A DNA stretch of 64,000 nucleotides from Pelagimonas sp. (lineage in GTDB: Bacteria; Pseudomonadota; Alphaproteobacteria; Rhodobacterales; Rhodobacteraceae), in contig JAOARQ010000036.1 of the NCBI GenBank assembly GCA_025210455.1, forward strand, positions 1 to 64,000, in the 5' to 3' direction. The notes below the pieces were generated by a model that saw nothing but the letters and a program-made list of their open reading frames with translations, did no database searches and was not told the origin of the DNA. The position numbers and the translations under genes were made by a program. Of the stretch, positions 50,290 to 59,536 are shown piece by piece. Within the stretch, counting starts at the first letter, position 1, and every line of letters starts with the position of its first letter.

Positions 50290-51924
50290 ATGCCCAAAGC
50301 GCTCTTGGCGAGTTTCGCCAGTCGTATGGAAAAGCCAGATCTTTCGCTGGCCAGTGATGTGAAACTAACCCCCTCGCGGATCAAGACCGAGGTTCTGGCG
50401 GGGCTGACCGTAGCCTTGGCGCTGGTGCCCGAAGCGGTGGCCTTTGCCTTTGTGGCGGGGGTGCATCCGTTGGTCGGGCTTTATGCGGCCTTTCTTGTGG
50501 GGCTGGTGACGGCCCTGATCGGCGGACGGCCCGGCATGATTTCCGGCGCGACAGGTGCGCTGGCGGTTGTGATGGTGGCGCTGGTGGCCGAACATGGGGT
50601 GGAATACCTTTTTGCCACCGTGGTGCTGATGGGGATTTTGCAGGTCATGGCGGGTGTGCTGGGCTGGGGCAAGTTCATCCGACTGGTGCCGCACCCGGTG
50701 ATGCTGGGCTTTGTGAATGGTCTGGCCATCGTGATTTTCCTCGCGCAGCTGACCCAGTTCAAAGTACCGGGCACGGTTGAAGCCGCAGGCCACACCGCTG
50801 CGACGGGCGAATGGCTGTCGGGGCTGCCGCTGGTGCTGATGCTGGGCCTGACCGGGCTGACAATGCTGATCATCTGGGGCATGCCCAAGGTTTCCAAGGT
50901 GGTGCCTGCGCCTCTGGCAGGGATCGCCATCGTAGCGGCAATTGTGATTGGTTTTGGTCTGGATGTGCCGCGCGTGGGCGATATGGCCTCGATCAAAGGG
51001 GGCTTCCCGCCGTTCCACATCCCAATGGTGCCGCTGAACTGGACAACTTTTGAAATCATCCTGCCCTATGCGGTTATTCTGGCGGCGATTGGTCTGATTG
51101 AATCGCTGCTGACGCTGAACCTTGTGGGGGAAATGACAGGCAAGCGCGGGGGTGCCAGCCAGGAATGTGTGGCGCAGGGCGCATCGAATATCCTGACGGG
51201 GTTCTTTGGCGGCATGGGTGGCTGTGCGATGATCGGCCAGTCGATGATCAACGTGAAATCTGGCGCGCGCACCCGGATCGCGGGGATCGCAGCGGCGCTG
51301 TTCCTGCTGTCCTTTATCCTGTTTGCTTCGCCATTGATCGAACTGATCCCGCTGGCGGCGCTGGTGGGCGTGATGTTCATGGTGGTGATCGGGACCTTCG
51401 CGTGGAATTCGGTCAAAATCCTGCGCAAGGTGCCCCGCACCGATGCCTTTGTGATCGTTCTGGTGACGGTTGTGACCGTATTGGAAGACCTCGCCGTTGC
51501 GGTTGTGGTGGGTGTGATTGTCTCGGCGTTGGCCTACGCCTGGCAGAACGCGACACGCATCACCGCCACCAAACATGAATCGCGCACAGAAAAAGGCGCG
51601 CAGGTGTATGAAATCCATGGACCGTTGTTCTTTGGCTCGGCGGATGGCTTTATGGAGCTGTTCGAGATCGACAAGGATCCTGAATCAGTGATCATCGACT
51701 TTGCAGACAGCCGTGTTGCGGATCAGTCTGCGCTGCAGGCCATCGAAGCCATTGCCGGGAAATATGAGGCTGCTGGCAAAAAGATCCAGCTGCGCCATCT
51801 GTCGCGCGATTGCCATCAATTGCTGACCAAGGCCGGGCATCTGATGATCGACAGCGACGATGACCCGGATTACGAAATCGCAGTGGATTACCACGTGCGC
51901 ACCGGGATTCTTGGCGGCCACTAA
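50290..51924 (+). CDS. SulP family anion transporter with STAS domain
   Basis: A 544-residue inner-membrane transporter with about 10-12 helices (about 30-420) and a C-terminal cytoplasmic STAS domain (about 435-535, with VIIDFADSRVADQSAL). The SulP signature is near the N terminus (GLTVALALVPEAVAFAFVAG) and LTLNLVGEMTGKRGG-type residues are central. SulP members move sulfate, bicarbonate or dicarboxylates; some marine relatives are sodium-bicarbonate transporters. The ATG at 50290 has AAGGA 8 bases upstream; the frame is open 31 codons earlier. Confidence 0.92.
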   Translation: MPKALLASFASRMEKPDLSLASDVKLTPSRIKTEVLAGLTVALALVPEAVAFAFVAGVHPLVGLYAAFLVGLVTALIGGRPGMISGATGALAVVMVALVAEHGVEYLFATVVLMGILQVMAGVLGWGKFIRLVPHPVMLGFVNGLAIVIFLAQLTQFKVPGTVEAAGHTAATGEWLSGLPLVLMLGLTGLTMLIIWGMPKVSKVVPAPLAGIAIVAAIVIGFGLDVPRVGDMASIKGGFPPFHIPMVPLNWTTFEIILPYAVILAAIGLIESLLTLNLVGEMTGKRGGASQECVAQGASNILTGFFGGMGGCAMIGQSMINVKSGARTRIAGIAAALFLLSFILFASPLIELIPLAALVGVMFMVVIGTFAWNSVKILRKVPRTDAFVIVLVTVVTVLEDLAVAVVVGVIVSALAYAWQNATRITATKHESRTEKGAQVYEIHGPLFFGSADGFMELFEIDKDPESVIIDFADSRVADQSALQAIEAIAGKYEAAGKKIQLRHLSRDCHQLLTKAGHLMIDSDDDPDYEIAVDYHVRTGILGGH

Positions 51925-51942
51925 GCAAAGCCATCGAACGAA

Positions 51943-51984
51943 AAAGATGCCGCTGGTCCTGCGCAGGGTCAGCGGCATCTTTGG
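51943..51984 (+). terminator. intrinsic terminator after the SulP gene
   Basis: A perfect 13-bp stem (51943-51955 with 51970-51982) encloses a smaller hairpin. Only a short TTT tract follows, so it may terminate by stem strength or act mainly in mRNA stability. Confidence 0.65.
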
Positions 51985-52068
51985 TTCGGTCGCAGGTTGA
52001 TCTGCGCGAAACGTTGAAACAACCTTATGCCCCGGCTAGGTTTTGATTGGATCAAGGAGTAAGCGCCC

Positions 52069-52698
52069 GTGCCTTTCGAAACCTGGACACTTTACGTGCT
52101 GACAGTACTGGCTCTCATGAGCACACCGGGACCTAGTCAGTTGCTCATGCTGACCAACAGCGGGTTGCATGGATTTCACCGTTCTCTTGCCACCGCAGCG
52201 GGGGATCTGACGGCGAACGGGTTGCAGATGCTGGCCGCTGGTCTGGGGCTTGCCGCCGTAATCGCCGCCTCGGCGACGGCTTTGTCAGTGATCAAATGGG
52301 CTGGGGTTGCCTATCTGATTTGGTTGGGTGTGCGTATGATCCTGCGCGCCAAACCAGATGATCCAGATCGAGGTATGCAGCCTGATCGGGCGTCCCTTGG
52401 GGTTTTGTGGCTTCAGGGGTTTCTGACCTCTGCAGCCAATCCCAAAGCCGTCGTTTTCTTTGCGGCGCTTTTTCCGCAGTTCATTGCGGGGGATGCCCCT
52501 TTCTGGCCGCAGTTTTTGCTGCTTTCAGCGACTTACATTGTGATGGATGGGGTGTTTTTGTCGGCCTATGGGCTTGGCTCTAGCTGGATTGTGCAGCGGT
52601 TCAAAGGAAACGCCCGGATGTGGATTGAACGTCTTGGGGGCGGGTTCATGATTGGGGCTGCATTGCTATTGGGCATGAAATCCCTGTCGCGGCAGTAG
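52069..52698 (+). CDS. LysE/RhtB family exporter
   Basis: A 209-residue six-helix exporter. It has the STPGPSQLLMLTNSG signature near residues 18-32, KWAGVAYLIWLGVRMI and AANPKAVVFFAALFPQF. The start is GTG at 52069, with AAGGAG 10 bases upstream. It is unrelated in position to the LysE-type gene at 46758 and shows only family-level similarity to it. The substrate is unknown, probably an amino acid or derivative. A terminator follows. Confidence 0.9.
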   Translation: MPFETWTLYVLTVLALMSTPGPSQLLMLTNSGLHGFHRSLATAAGDLTANGLQMLAAGLGLAAVIAASATALSVIKWAGVAYLIWLGVRMILRAKPDDPDRGMQPDRASLGVLWLQGFLTSAANPKAVVFFAALFPQFIAGDAPFWPQFLLLSATYIVMDGVFLSAYGLGSSWIVQRFKGNARMWIERLGGGFMIGAALLLGMKSLSRQ

Positions 52699-52730
52699 GC
52701 GCTGCCCCTGAGCTTTACATAGTCAAATGG

Positions 52731-52763
52731 AAAGCCCTCGCAGTGTCTTGCAAGGGCTTTTGT
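52731..52763 (+). terminator. intrinsic terminator after the LysE gene
   Basis: An 8-bp AAAGCCCT/AGGGCTTT stem (52731-52738 with 52753-52760) with further inner pairs is followed by TTGTCTG. On the minus strand it also reads into TTT, so it may serve the convergent acetyltransferase too. Confidence 0.7.
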
Positions 52764-52767
52764 CTGT

Positions 52768-53409
52768 TCAACGGCAGCCAACGTCTAGGGCACTCAGATC
52801 GCCTGCCTGTAGCGCGGACAGATTGGCCTCGATCTGATCTTTGGGCCAATCCCACCAGCTTAGCTCAAGCAGCCTGTTGATGGTTTCGTCATCAAAGCGC
52901 TTTTTAGCCCAACTGCCGGGATTGCCGGTAACAATCGCATAGGGCGGCACCTGTCCACGAACAACCGCCCCGGCCCCGATAATCGCGCCATGGCCGATCT
53001 GTGCACCGGGCAGGATATGTGCCCCCATGCCGATCCATACATCATGGCCGATGGTGGTATCGCGTATGTCCGGCTGAAACCCGGAGCGGCTGTCTTGATC
53101 AAAGATTGCAAAGGGATAGCAGCTAATTCCCCTCATCGCGTGATTGGCGGATGATGTGATGAACCGCACCCCATGCGCGATCTGGCAAAACTTGCCGATC
53201 TGCAAGGTCTCTTGTGAAAAGGGGAAAAGATAGGGGGCCAGATGGGTGGCCCAATCTTCGGGCGGATCAAAATCAGAGGCATAGGTGAAATCCCCCACCT
53301 GAAAGCGGGGATTGTCGATCACATTGCGTAGAAACACTGTGCCCCTGTGTGGGGTGCCGTCAGGCAGGATGATAGGATAGGTGACGTCAGGACTTGGAAG
53401 GGCAGTCAT
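52768..53409 (-). CDS. CatB-like O-acetyltransferase (hexapeptide repeat)
   Basis: A 213-residue left-handed beta-helix acyltransferase. Hexapeptide repeats run through DTTIGHDVWIGMGAHILPGAQIGHGAIIGAGAVVRGQV (about 115-155), and the catalytic histidine is in FITSSANHAMRG (about residue 89). The C-terminal WWDWPKDQIEANL tail is typical of the VatD/CatB group. Relatives inactivate chloramphenicol or streptogramins, but most chromosomal members acetylate other hydroxyls, so resistance should not be assumed. Confidence 0.88.
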   Translation of the reverse strand: MTALPSPDVTYPIILPDGTPHRGTVFLRNVIDNPRFQVGDFTYASDFDPPEDWATHLAPYLFPFSQETLQIGKFCQIAHGVRFITSSANHAMRGISCYPFAIFDQDSRSGFQPDIRDTTIGHDVWIGMGAHILPGAQIGHGAIIGAGAVVRGQVPPYAIVTGNPGSWAKKRFDDETINRLLELSWWDWPKDQIEANLSALQAGDLSALDVGCR

Positions 53410-53530
53410 CGCAGACCTCCTTTGAAAACAGGATAAATCAGGCTGGTTTTCAAAGGTTCTTGTTCACGTCACCCTCCTGTGGCTGCCACAAAGATAGGTA
53501 GCTCCGGGGTGAATGTCTAGGTTTCGAAGC

Positions 53531-54115
53531 CTATTCGCCCGGACGGTTCAGGCTGAACACATCGCGGACAACGGAGTAATCACGATATCCCAACCGGGCC
53601 AGAGGCTGAAAACGAGTCACGTCAAAAACCCCATCCTTCAGACAATCATCGCGCAGATGAACGCCGGTGACTTCGCCAAAGATTGCGTGGTTGTCTTCGC
53701 CTTCCAGTTTCAGGATCTGCGTAACGCGGCATTCCAGTGCGGCCGGGGCATTTGCCACGCGGGGGCAGTCAATGGTTTCGCAGTCTGCTTTGGTCACCTT
53801 CGCCTGTTCAAATTCATCGACCCCACGATCAAACGCACCAGACGAGGCGTTCATCTGATCGCGCATGGCATATTCAACGACATTCACGCAAAATACACCG
53901 GTTTCGCGCAGCAAAGACAGGCTATCTTTGGTCGCTGTTGAGGAAAACATCACCTGAGGCGGAACATAGGCCACCGCATTAAAAAAAGAATAGGGGGCAA
54001 GGTTGTCGCGGCCATCAGCCCCGCGGGTGGAAATCCAGCCGATCGGGCGCGGGGTGACAATGGCGTTAAAGGGATTGTGCGGCAGACCATGGCCGTCAGC
54101 AGGGCGGTAGAACAT
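53531..54115 (-). CDS. flavin reductase family protein
   Basis: A 194-residue FMN-binding split-barrel protein. It has NPFNAIVTPRPIGWISTRG, APYSFFNAVAYVPPQVMFSST for FMN contact, and GVFCVNVVEYAMRDQMNASS. Members reduce free flavin for a partner monooxygenase or act as FMN oxidoreductases. The ATG at 54115 has AGGAG 6-7 bases upstream; the frame opens 17 codons earlier. No monooxygenase partner is adjacent. Confidence 0.9.
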   Translation of the reverse strand: MFYRPADGHGLPHNPFNAIVTPRPIGWISTRGADGRDNLAPYSFFNAVAYVPPQVMFSSTATKDSLSLLRETGVFCVNVVEYAMRDQMNASSGAFDRGVDEFEQAKVTKADCETIDCPRVANAPAALECRVTQILKLEGEDNHAIFGEVTGVHLRDDCLKDGVFDVTRFQPLARLGYRDYSVVRDVFSLNRPGE

Positions 54116-54208
54116 GTGGCTCTCCTGTTTGCGCGTCGTTTTCACCCGTGATAGGCGCTTGCGCACGGAAATGCACGGGGGGTTGCACTGTTTACGCTGG
54201 CTCAGGAA

Positions 54209-54673
54209 ATGGCCGAAGACTGGTGGGAAGTCGAGGCGTTGTTTGACCTGTCCTTTGCGCCGGGCCGGACGGCTTTGTCGTCTTATCGGCTGCGCGAAGA
54301 CGTTGCCCCCGTGCCCGAGCTATGCCGCATTGCCCGGGATGATCTGGGCATTCTGGGAGGGGCAATCCGATATTGGCCGGTTCTGGTGGATCAGACCCCT
54401 TCGCTGCTTTTGGGGCCGGTTGCAGTTCACCCGACGGCGCAGGGCGAAGGGCTGGGGGCTGCGTTGATCCGTGATACCGTCGCGCGGGCCGCTGATCTCG
54501 GGTATCAGCGCATTTTGCTGGTGGGCGATGCACCTTATTATAAACGGTTTGGTTTCCTCCACCGCGCCGGGGTCATCATGCCACCCCCAACCAATCCGGA
54601 CAGGGTCTTGGGCCTTGCTTTGGTGGCGGGCGCCTGGGATGGCGTGACAGGCAGGGTGCGCCGGGTGACTTGA
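54209..54673 (+). CDS. GNAT N-acetyltransferase (YhbS-like)
   Basis: A 154-residue acetyltransferase with the family pattern APGRTALSSYRLRE near the N terminus, the acetyl-CoA loop VHPTAQGEGLGAAL (about 73-86) and PYYKRFGF (about 109-116). It resembles COG3153 YhbS-type proteins. The start is uncertain: the ATG at 54209 lacks a well-spaced binding site, and relatives usually have about ten more residues; an in-frame CTG at 54188 would add seven. It diverges from the flavin reductase gene. The substrate is unknown. Confidence 0.82.
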   Translation: MAEDWWEVEALFDLSFAPGRTALSSYRLREDVAPVPELCRIARDDLGILGGAIRYWPVLVDQTPSLLLGPVAVHPTAQGEGLGAALIRDTVARAADLGYQRILLVGDAPYYKRFGFLHRAGVIMPPPTNPDRVLGLALVAGAWDGVTGRVRRVT

Positions 54674-54719
54674 CGCAGAGGGTCTGGGTTCACATCTTTG
54701 TTAAGAGGAGAGCCCAAGC

Positions 54720-55469
54720 ATGACACCACACCTACCCGACCCCATCAGCTATCAAAGCGACCTTGCCGTGATTGCCCAGCGATACAAAGGCGCGGGAAAT
54801 GTCGGGATGCAGGTGCTTAATCTGGTGGGTGGACAGGCGGAAAACCTGCTTGAAAAACTGCCTGACAGCGTCAAAGACCGATTGGAAGAGACCACGGAAA
54901 AGGCGCTTATGGCGGCTCTGCGTGCGGCGCAGACCTCACGTGGCGTGGTGCCAGATCAGAAAAGCTGGTTAAACACTGCGCTGACCACGGCCATGGGGGC
55001 GGTGGGGGGCGTGGGCGGTTTGCCCTCGGCGCTGGCGGAACTTCCCGTGACCACCACCGTCCTGTTGCGGGCCATTCAGGGGATAGCAGCAGAGCATGGG
55101 TTTGATCCGCAAGATCCTGAAATCGCAAAAGAATGCCTGACGGTATTCGCCTCAGCTGGCCCACTGGAAAAAGATGACGGGGTCGATATGGCGTTTTTGT
55201 CGGCGCGGTTGACGCTGACCGGGGCAACGGTACATGGGATCATTGCGCGCGTTGCGCCGCGCCTGTCAGCCGTCCTTGGGCAGAAACTGGCAGCGCAGGC
55301 TGTTCCGGTGATTGGTGCGGCGGCGGGCGCGGCCACAAACTATGCCTATACCAGCTATTATCAGGAAATGGCCCATGTGCATTTCAGCATGCTGGCGCTG
55401 GCCAAACAGACAGGTCGCTCGCGGGCCGCGCTGTTGGAAGAGCTAAAATTTGAATTGCAAAAAAGCTGA
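54720..55469 (+). CDS. EcsC family protein
   Basis: A 249-residue EcsC-domain protein. Ala/Gly-rich hydrophobic stretches are seen at TTAMGAVGGVGGLPSALAELP (in parts, about 90-110) and AAQAVPVIGAAAGAATNYAYTSYY (in parts, about 196-220), which suit a membrane-associated protein. EcsC was named from the Bacillus ecs operon, but its role is undefined. AGAGGAG lies about 8 bases before the ATG. It follows the GNAT gene with a 46-base gap. Confidence 0.88.
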   Translation: MTPHLPDPISYQSDLAVIAQRYKGAGNVGMQVLNLVGGQAENLLEKLPDSVKDRLEETTEKALMAALRAAQTSRGVVPDQKSWLNTALTTAMGAVGGVGGLPSALAELPVTTTVLLRAIQGIAAEHGFDPQDPEIAKECLTVFASAGPLEKDDGVDMAFLSARLTLTGATVHGIIARVAPRLSAVLGQKLAAQAVPVIGAAAGAATNYAYTSYYQEMAHVHFSMLALAKQTGRSRAALLEELKFELQKS

Positions 55470-55676
55470 TTTTGGTAACTTCCCCTTAAGGTTAAGGGAA
55501 TAGATAAAACTTGTCAGGCAGAAAACCTGATGATCACGGGCCGCCTACGAAACACATAGCGCATTGGGAAAATCCTGGCAGGTGCGCATTCGGGGCAATG
55601 ACCAGTGCCGCGCAGAACGCGACGGCAGCGTCTTTGGTCAGAAGGGCGAAAGATGCGGCATGACTTGATGCACATG

Positions 55677-55719
55677 ACCCGGTTGTCAGGAAAATCTGGC
55701 AACCGGGTTGCTTTTGTTT
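55677..55719 (+). terminator. strong intrinsic terminator, 0.2 kb after ecsC-like gene
   Basis: A 13-bp stem (ACCCGGTTG at 55677-55685 with CAACCGGGT at 55700-55708, extended by inner TCAG/CTGG pairs) with a GAAAAT loop is followed by TGCTTTTGTTT. It reads only on the plus strand, although the nearest plus-strand gene ends 208 bases upstream, so it may end a long 3' UTR or a separate small RNA. Confidence 0.75.
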
Positions 55720-57959
55720 CAGCCATTGTTGCGTAGGTACTCCATCACCATCTGGCGCACCGATTGTTCCCCCTGCAGTCTTGCGGTGTCGATCACATTG
55801 CGCACTTCGGACAGATCATAGCGCATCAGCAGGCTTTTGACCGGCCCGATTGACGCTGGGCGCATCGACAGGTTGCGAATGCCAATCGCCGCCAGACACA
55901 GTGCTTCGATTGGGCGGCCAGCGTCTTCCCCACAAAAGCTGAGATGCGTGCCGGTATCATCGCAGCGCGCAACGATGCTTTGCAGAAAGCTCAGGAAAGA
56001 CACATTAAGCGTATCGTAACGCCGCCGCACCCGTTCGTTTTCGCGATCAGCGGCGAAAAAGAACTGCTTCAGGTCGTTACCCCCGATCGAGATGAATTCG
56101 ACCTCGTCAAAAAAGCGGTTGGGGGCGAAGGCCAGCGAAGGGGTTTCCAGCATTGCGCCGATTTCGATCTTTTCCGGCACCGCATGGCCCAGACGCCGTT
56201 CGCGGGCCAGCACCTTGTGAACCTCGGCGCGACCACGCACAAATTCCTCGTATTGCGCGATGAAGGGGAACATGATCGACAGTGGGCGGCCTTTGGCCCC
56301 CCGGATCAGGGCCTGCAGCTGCATCCGCATGACGCCGGGCCGATCCAGGGCCACACGAATCGCCCGCCAACCCAAGGCTGGGTTCGGCTCGTCTTGGGGT
56401 TTCATATAGGGCAGCACCTTGTCCGACCCGATATCCAGCGTGCGAAACACCACGCGTTTGCCGCCAGAGGCATCCAGAACCCGCGCATAGATATCCGCCA
56501 GCTCAGTGCGTTTGGGCATCTGGTTGCGCAGCAGGAACTGTAGTTCGGTACGGAACAGGCCGACGCCTTCGGCGCCGGAACTGTTCAGTGACGGCAAATC
56601 CGCCATAAGACCGGCGTTCATGGTCAGATGCACCCGGGTGCCATCTTTGGTGACGCAATCCTTGTCGCGGATCGAGGCATAGCGTTCCTGCGCCTTTGCC
56701 TGCATTGCCATCTTGTCGCGAAACGCGCCAACAACAGAATCGTCAGGGCGCAGGTGCACAATCCCCTGTTCGCCATCCACAAGGATCTGATCGCCATTCA
56801 AGGCTTCGTTGGTGATGCGGTCAGCGTGAATCACCAGTGGAATCGCCAGCGCCCGCGCGACAATCGCCGCATGCGACCCTACAGAGCCCTCTTCCAGCAC
56901 CACACCTTTCAGGCTGCGGCCATATTCCAGCAGCTCGGCCGGGCCGATATTGCGGGCGATCAGGATAGGATCGCTGGGCATATCCGAACCGGTTTCGCGC
57001 CCCTGACCTGTCAGAATACGCAGTAGACGGTTGGACAGATCGTCCAGATCATGCAGGCGGTCACGCAGATAGGCATCGGTAACCTGCTGCATGCGTGCCC
57101 TTGCCTGCGATTGTTCTTTTTCAACAGCAGCTTCGGCGGAAAGGCCCCGGCTGATGTCTTCCTCCATGCGCCGCATCCAGCCCTTGGAGTTGGCAAACAT
57201 CCGGTAGGCTTCCAGCACGTCTATCTGGTCTTTGTCACCATGGGCGTCGGCCAGCATTTCATCGACGCCGACACGCAGGGTATCAACGGCCTCATGCAGG
57301 CGCTGGCGTTCGGCTTCGGGATCATCGCTGACCAGATTGGTGACAACCACACGTGGTTCATGCAACCAGACATGGCCCATGGCGCCACCTTCCTGGCCGA
57401 CGCCACCACGGAACATGACCGCCTGCGTATGGCGTGCCTTCATCGCCGCGCCTTCACCGACAAAAGCCCCCAGTTCTGTCATCTCGGCCAGAACCATGGC
57501 CACCACTTCCAGCGCATAGATTTCGTCAGCGGTATATTCGCGCTGTTCCTTGCTTTGCACCACCAGCACGCCCAGCTTTTCACCCAGCCGCTGGATCGGC
57601 ACCCCCAGGAAGCTGGAATAGATCTCTTCCCCGGTTTCCGGCATATATCGAAAGCCCCGGGCAGATGGGGCGTCGGCGGTGTTCACGATCTTGCTGGTGC
57701 GCGCCACACGGCCCACCAGACCTTCGCCCATCTTCATGCGGGTTTCATGCACTGCCTCTGGGTTCAGGCCCTCGGTTGCGCAAAGCTCAAGCGTTTCTTC
57801 ATCGCGGAACAGATAGATCGAGCAAACCTCGGTCTTCATGGAATCCGCAGTCAGATGGGTGATCTTGTCCAGACGCGCCTGACCAGCCGCCTCATCGGCC
57901 ATGGTATCGCGCAACCGGCCCAGCAGTTTGCGGCTTTCGCTTTCCAGACTTTCGGCCAT
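55719..57959 (-). CDS. ptsP: PTS-Ntr enzyme I (phosphoenolpyruvate--protein phosphotransferase)
   Basis: A 746-residue EI-Ntr. An N-terminal GAF domain (about 15-160) is followed by the PEP-utiliser N-terminal domain, the swivelling phospho-histidine domain with His363 in GSVGSHAAIVARAL, and the PEP-binding barrel (about 430-735; FRTLDIGSDK, SIMFPFIA, SIGGNDL, and the active-site CGEDAGRP). It phosphorylates NPr and so EIIA-Ntr, linking nitrogen and carbon state to regulation, including PHB and potassium in other bacteria. It is downstream of lysC on the same strand, an arrangement known in alphaproteobacteria. Confidence 0.96.
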   Translation of the reverse strand: MAESLESESRKLLGRLRDTMADEAAGQARLDKITHLTADSMKTEVCSIYLFRDEETLELCATEGLNPEAVHETRMKMGEGLVGRVARTSKIVNTADAPSARGFRYMPETGEEIYSSFLGVPIQRLGEKLGVLVVQSKEQREYTADEIYALEVVAMVLAEMTELGAFVGEGAAMKARHTQAVMFRGGVGQEGGAMGHVWLHEPRVVVTNLVSDDPEAERQRLHEAVDTLRVGVDEMLADAHGDKDQIDVLEAYRMFANSKGWMRRMEEDISRGLSAEAAVEKEQSQARARMQQVTDAYLRDRLHDLDDLSNRLLRILTGQGRETGSDMPSDPILIARNIGPAELLEYGRSLKGVVLEEGSVGSHAAIVARALAIPLVIHADRITNEALNGDQILVDGEQGIVHLRPDDSVVGAFRDKMAMQAKAQERYASIRDKDCVTKDGTRVHLTMNAGLMADLPSLNSSGAEGVGLFRTELQFLLRNQMPKRTELADIYARVLDASGGKRVVFRTLDIGSDKVLPYMKPQDEPNPALGWRAIRVALDRPGVMRMQLQALIRGAKGRPLSIMFPFIAQYEEFVRGRAEVHKVLARERRLGHAVPEKIEIGAMLETPSLAFAPNRFFDEVEFISIGGNDLKQFFFAADRENERVRRRYDTLNVSFLSFLQSIVARCDDTGTHLSFCGEDAGRPIEALCLAAIGIRNLSMRPASIGPVKSLLMRYDLSEVRNVIDTARLQGEQSVRQMVMEYLRNNG

Positions 57960-58085
57960 ATGCCCGGCCCCCCAATATTCTTTATTTACCAGCTATAGGC
58001 GAGTTATCCGCAAATTGAAAAGCACAATGCCCTAGGGGCAGCGGAAAAGTGGCTGGGGCTTTGGGGAAATGATGGAATTTCGGGC

Positions 58086-58126
58086 AGAAAGGAAAACGCC
58101 ACGCTGATGGTTCAACGTGACGTTTT
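58086..58126 (-). terminator. candidate terminator after lysC
   Basis: On the minus strand an 11-bp stem with one wobble (58116-58126 with 58093-58103) is followed by TTTTCCTTT. It lies about 22 bases after the lysC stop and would separate lysC from ptsP. Confidence 0.65.
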
Positions 58127-58148
58127 GTCTGAATTTTTTCAGGCTGGA

Positions 58149-59384
58149 TCAGGCTTTGTCCAGCTCAAAGGCGTCGTGCAGCGCCTGCACAGCCAGTTCC
58201 ATGTATTTACGCGCAACCAGAACCGAAATTTTGATCTCAGAGGTGGTAATCACCTGAATGTTCACGCCGTCATCAGACAGAACCTTGAACATCTTCGCCG
58301 CCACACCCGCAGCCGACCGCATACCGATGCCAACAACCGAGACCTTCGCAACATCTGCGTCGGTGATGATTTCAGCGAAATTCAACTCGCCGTTTTCTTT
58401 TAGATCGTTCATCGCCTTTTCAGCGCGCGCCACTTCGGTGGTGGGGCACGAAAAGGTCATATCGGTGCGCCCGTCTTCCGAGATATTCTGCACGATCATG
58501 TCCACATTCACCCCGGCTTCGGCCAGCGGGCCAAAGATGGCGGCGGCGATGCCAGGGCGGTCAGCGACAGAGACCAGGGTCATTTTGGCTTCATCGCGGG
58601 AATAGGCCACACCGGCCACAACATTGGATTCCATGATTTCCTCCTCGTCGCAGACCAGCGTGCCGGCCTCGTCGGATTGTTCCTCAAAGCTGCTGAGGAC
58701 ACGCAGTTTCACTTTGTAGCGCATGGCCAGCTCAACCGAGCGGGTCTGCAGCACCTTGGCGCCCAGCGACGCCAGTTCCAGCATTTCTTCGAACGAGATC
58801 CTATCCAGCTTGCGCGCTTTTTCGCACACGCGCGGATCGGTGGTATAGACCCCATCCACATCGGTGTAGATATCGCAGCGTTCCGCATCAAAAGCGGCGG
58901 CAAAGGCCACGGCTGTGGTGTCCGATCCGCCACGGCCCAGCGTGGTGATGCGTCCCTCGGGGCTGATCCCCTGAAAGCCCGCAACCACGGCGACTTTCAT
59001 ACCTTCACCGAATTTGGCGTTGATATTGTCGGTGGGGATCTCTTCGATCCGGGCGCTTGCATGGGCGCTGTTTGTCATCAGCGGCACCTGCCAGCCCTGC
59101 CAGCTGCGCGCGGGAACATCCATTTCCTGCAGCGTCAGGGCCATCAGGCCAGCGGTGACATTTTCACCCGAAGACACCACCGCGTCATATTCGCGGGCAT
59201 CATAAAGCGGCGAGGTCTCATCCACATAGCCCACCAGCTTGTTGGTTTCACCGGACATGGCTGAGACAATGACGATCACGTCATAGCCTTTGGCGACCTC
59301 GACCCCAACACGTTTGGCGGCGCGGCGGATGCGGTCCAGTGTGGCAACGGATGTGCCACCGAATTTCATCACGAGAACGGGCAT
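58149..59384 (-). CDS. lysC: aspartate kinase
   Basis: A 411-residue kinase for the first step of lysine, threonine and methionine synthesis. The kinase domain (about 1-235) has KFGGTSVA at residues 7-14, the LGRGGSDTTAVAFAAAF motif, and TDVDGVYTTDPRV. Two ACT domains follow (about 265-400), with VSVADRPGIAAAIFGPLAEAGVN in the first and VGIGMRSAAGVAAKMFKVLSD in the second, for feedback inhibition by lysine and/or threonine. The length fits the monofunctional enzyme. A 7-bp perfect hairpin lies at 59427-59444 upstream. Confidence 0.96.
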   Translation of the reverse strand: MPVLVMKFGGTSVATLDRIRRAAKRVGVEVAKGYDVIVIVSAMSGETNKLVGYVDETSPLYDAREYDAVVSSGENVTAGLMALTLQEMDVPARSWQGWQVPLMTNSAHASARIEEIPTDNINAKFGEGMKVAVVAGFQGISPEGRITTLGRGGSDTTAVAFAAAFDAERCDIYTDVDGVYTTDPRVCEKARKLDRISFEEMLELASLGAKVLQTRSVELAMRYKVKLRVLSSFEEQSDEAGTLVCDEEEIMESNVVAGVAYSRDEAKMTLVSVADRPGIAAAIFGPLAEAGVNVDMIVQNISEDGRTDMTFSCPTTEVARAEKAMNDLKENGELNFAEIITDADVAKVSVVGIGMRSAAGVAAKMFKVLSDDGVNIQVITTSEIKISVLVARKYMELAVQALHDAFELDKA

Positions 59385-59426
59385 ACTGCGTCTTTCCTGT
59401 CAGATCGCGCGCGGTTTACGCTGCAT

Positions 59427-59444
59427 CCCTTGCCTGCGCAAGGG
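59427..59444. repeat. 7-bp hairpin upstream of lysC
   Basis: CCCTTGC-CTGC-GCAAGGG is a perfect inverted repeat 43 bases upstream of the lysC start, without a T-run. It could shape the lysC leader RNA; no known lysine riboswitch motif is visible. Confidence 0.45.
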
Positions 59445-59536
59445 TAGGGTGGCGCTAGCAGCGGCTTTGCGCCCCGTTTCTTGCCCGAAATGGCAGTTTT
59501 TTGTCAGATTATTGCGTTTGACCGCCCGCTGCGTGA

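Noticed and set aside
50365-51618. A 417-codon open frame antisense to the SulP transporter
   Set aside because: His/Gln/Arg-rich shadow of a transporter gene; no start signal or motif.
52043-52055. FNR-like dyad TTGAT-N3-ATCAA upstream of the LysE gene
   Set aside because: The spacer is 3 bases, not 4, and the second half lies at the ribosome binding site, so FNR-family binding is unlikely.
52768-53409. Chloramphenicol or streptogramin resistance gene
   Set aside because: The CatB-like fold is clear, but most chromosomal members are not resistance enzymes and there is no mobile context.
55514-55726. A 70-codon minus-strand frame overlapping the ptsP 3' end
   Set aside because: It starts inside ptsP, contains many Arg/Cys codons and runs through a plus-strand terminator hairpin; no binding site supports it.
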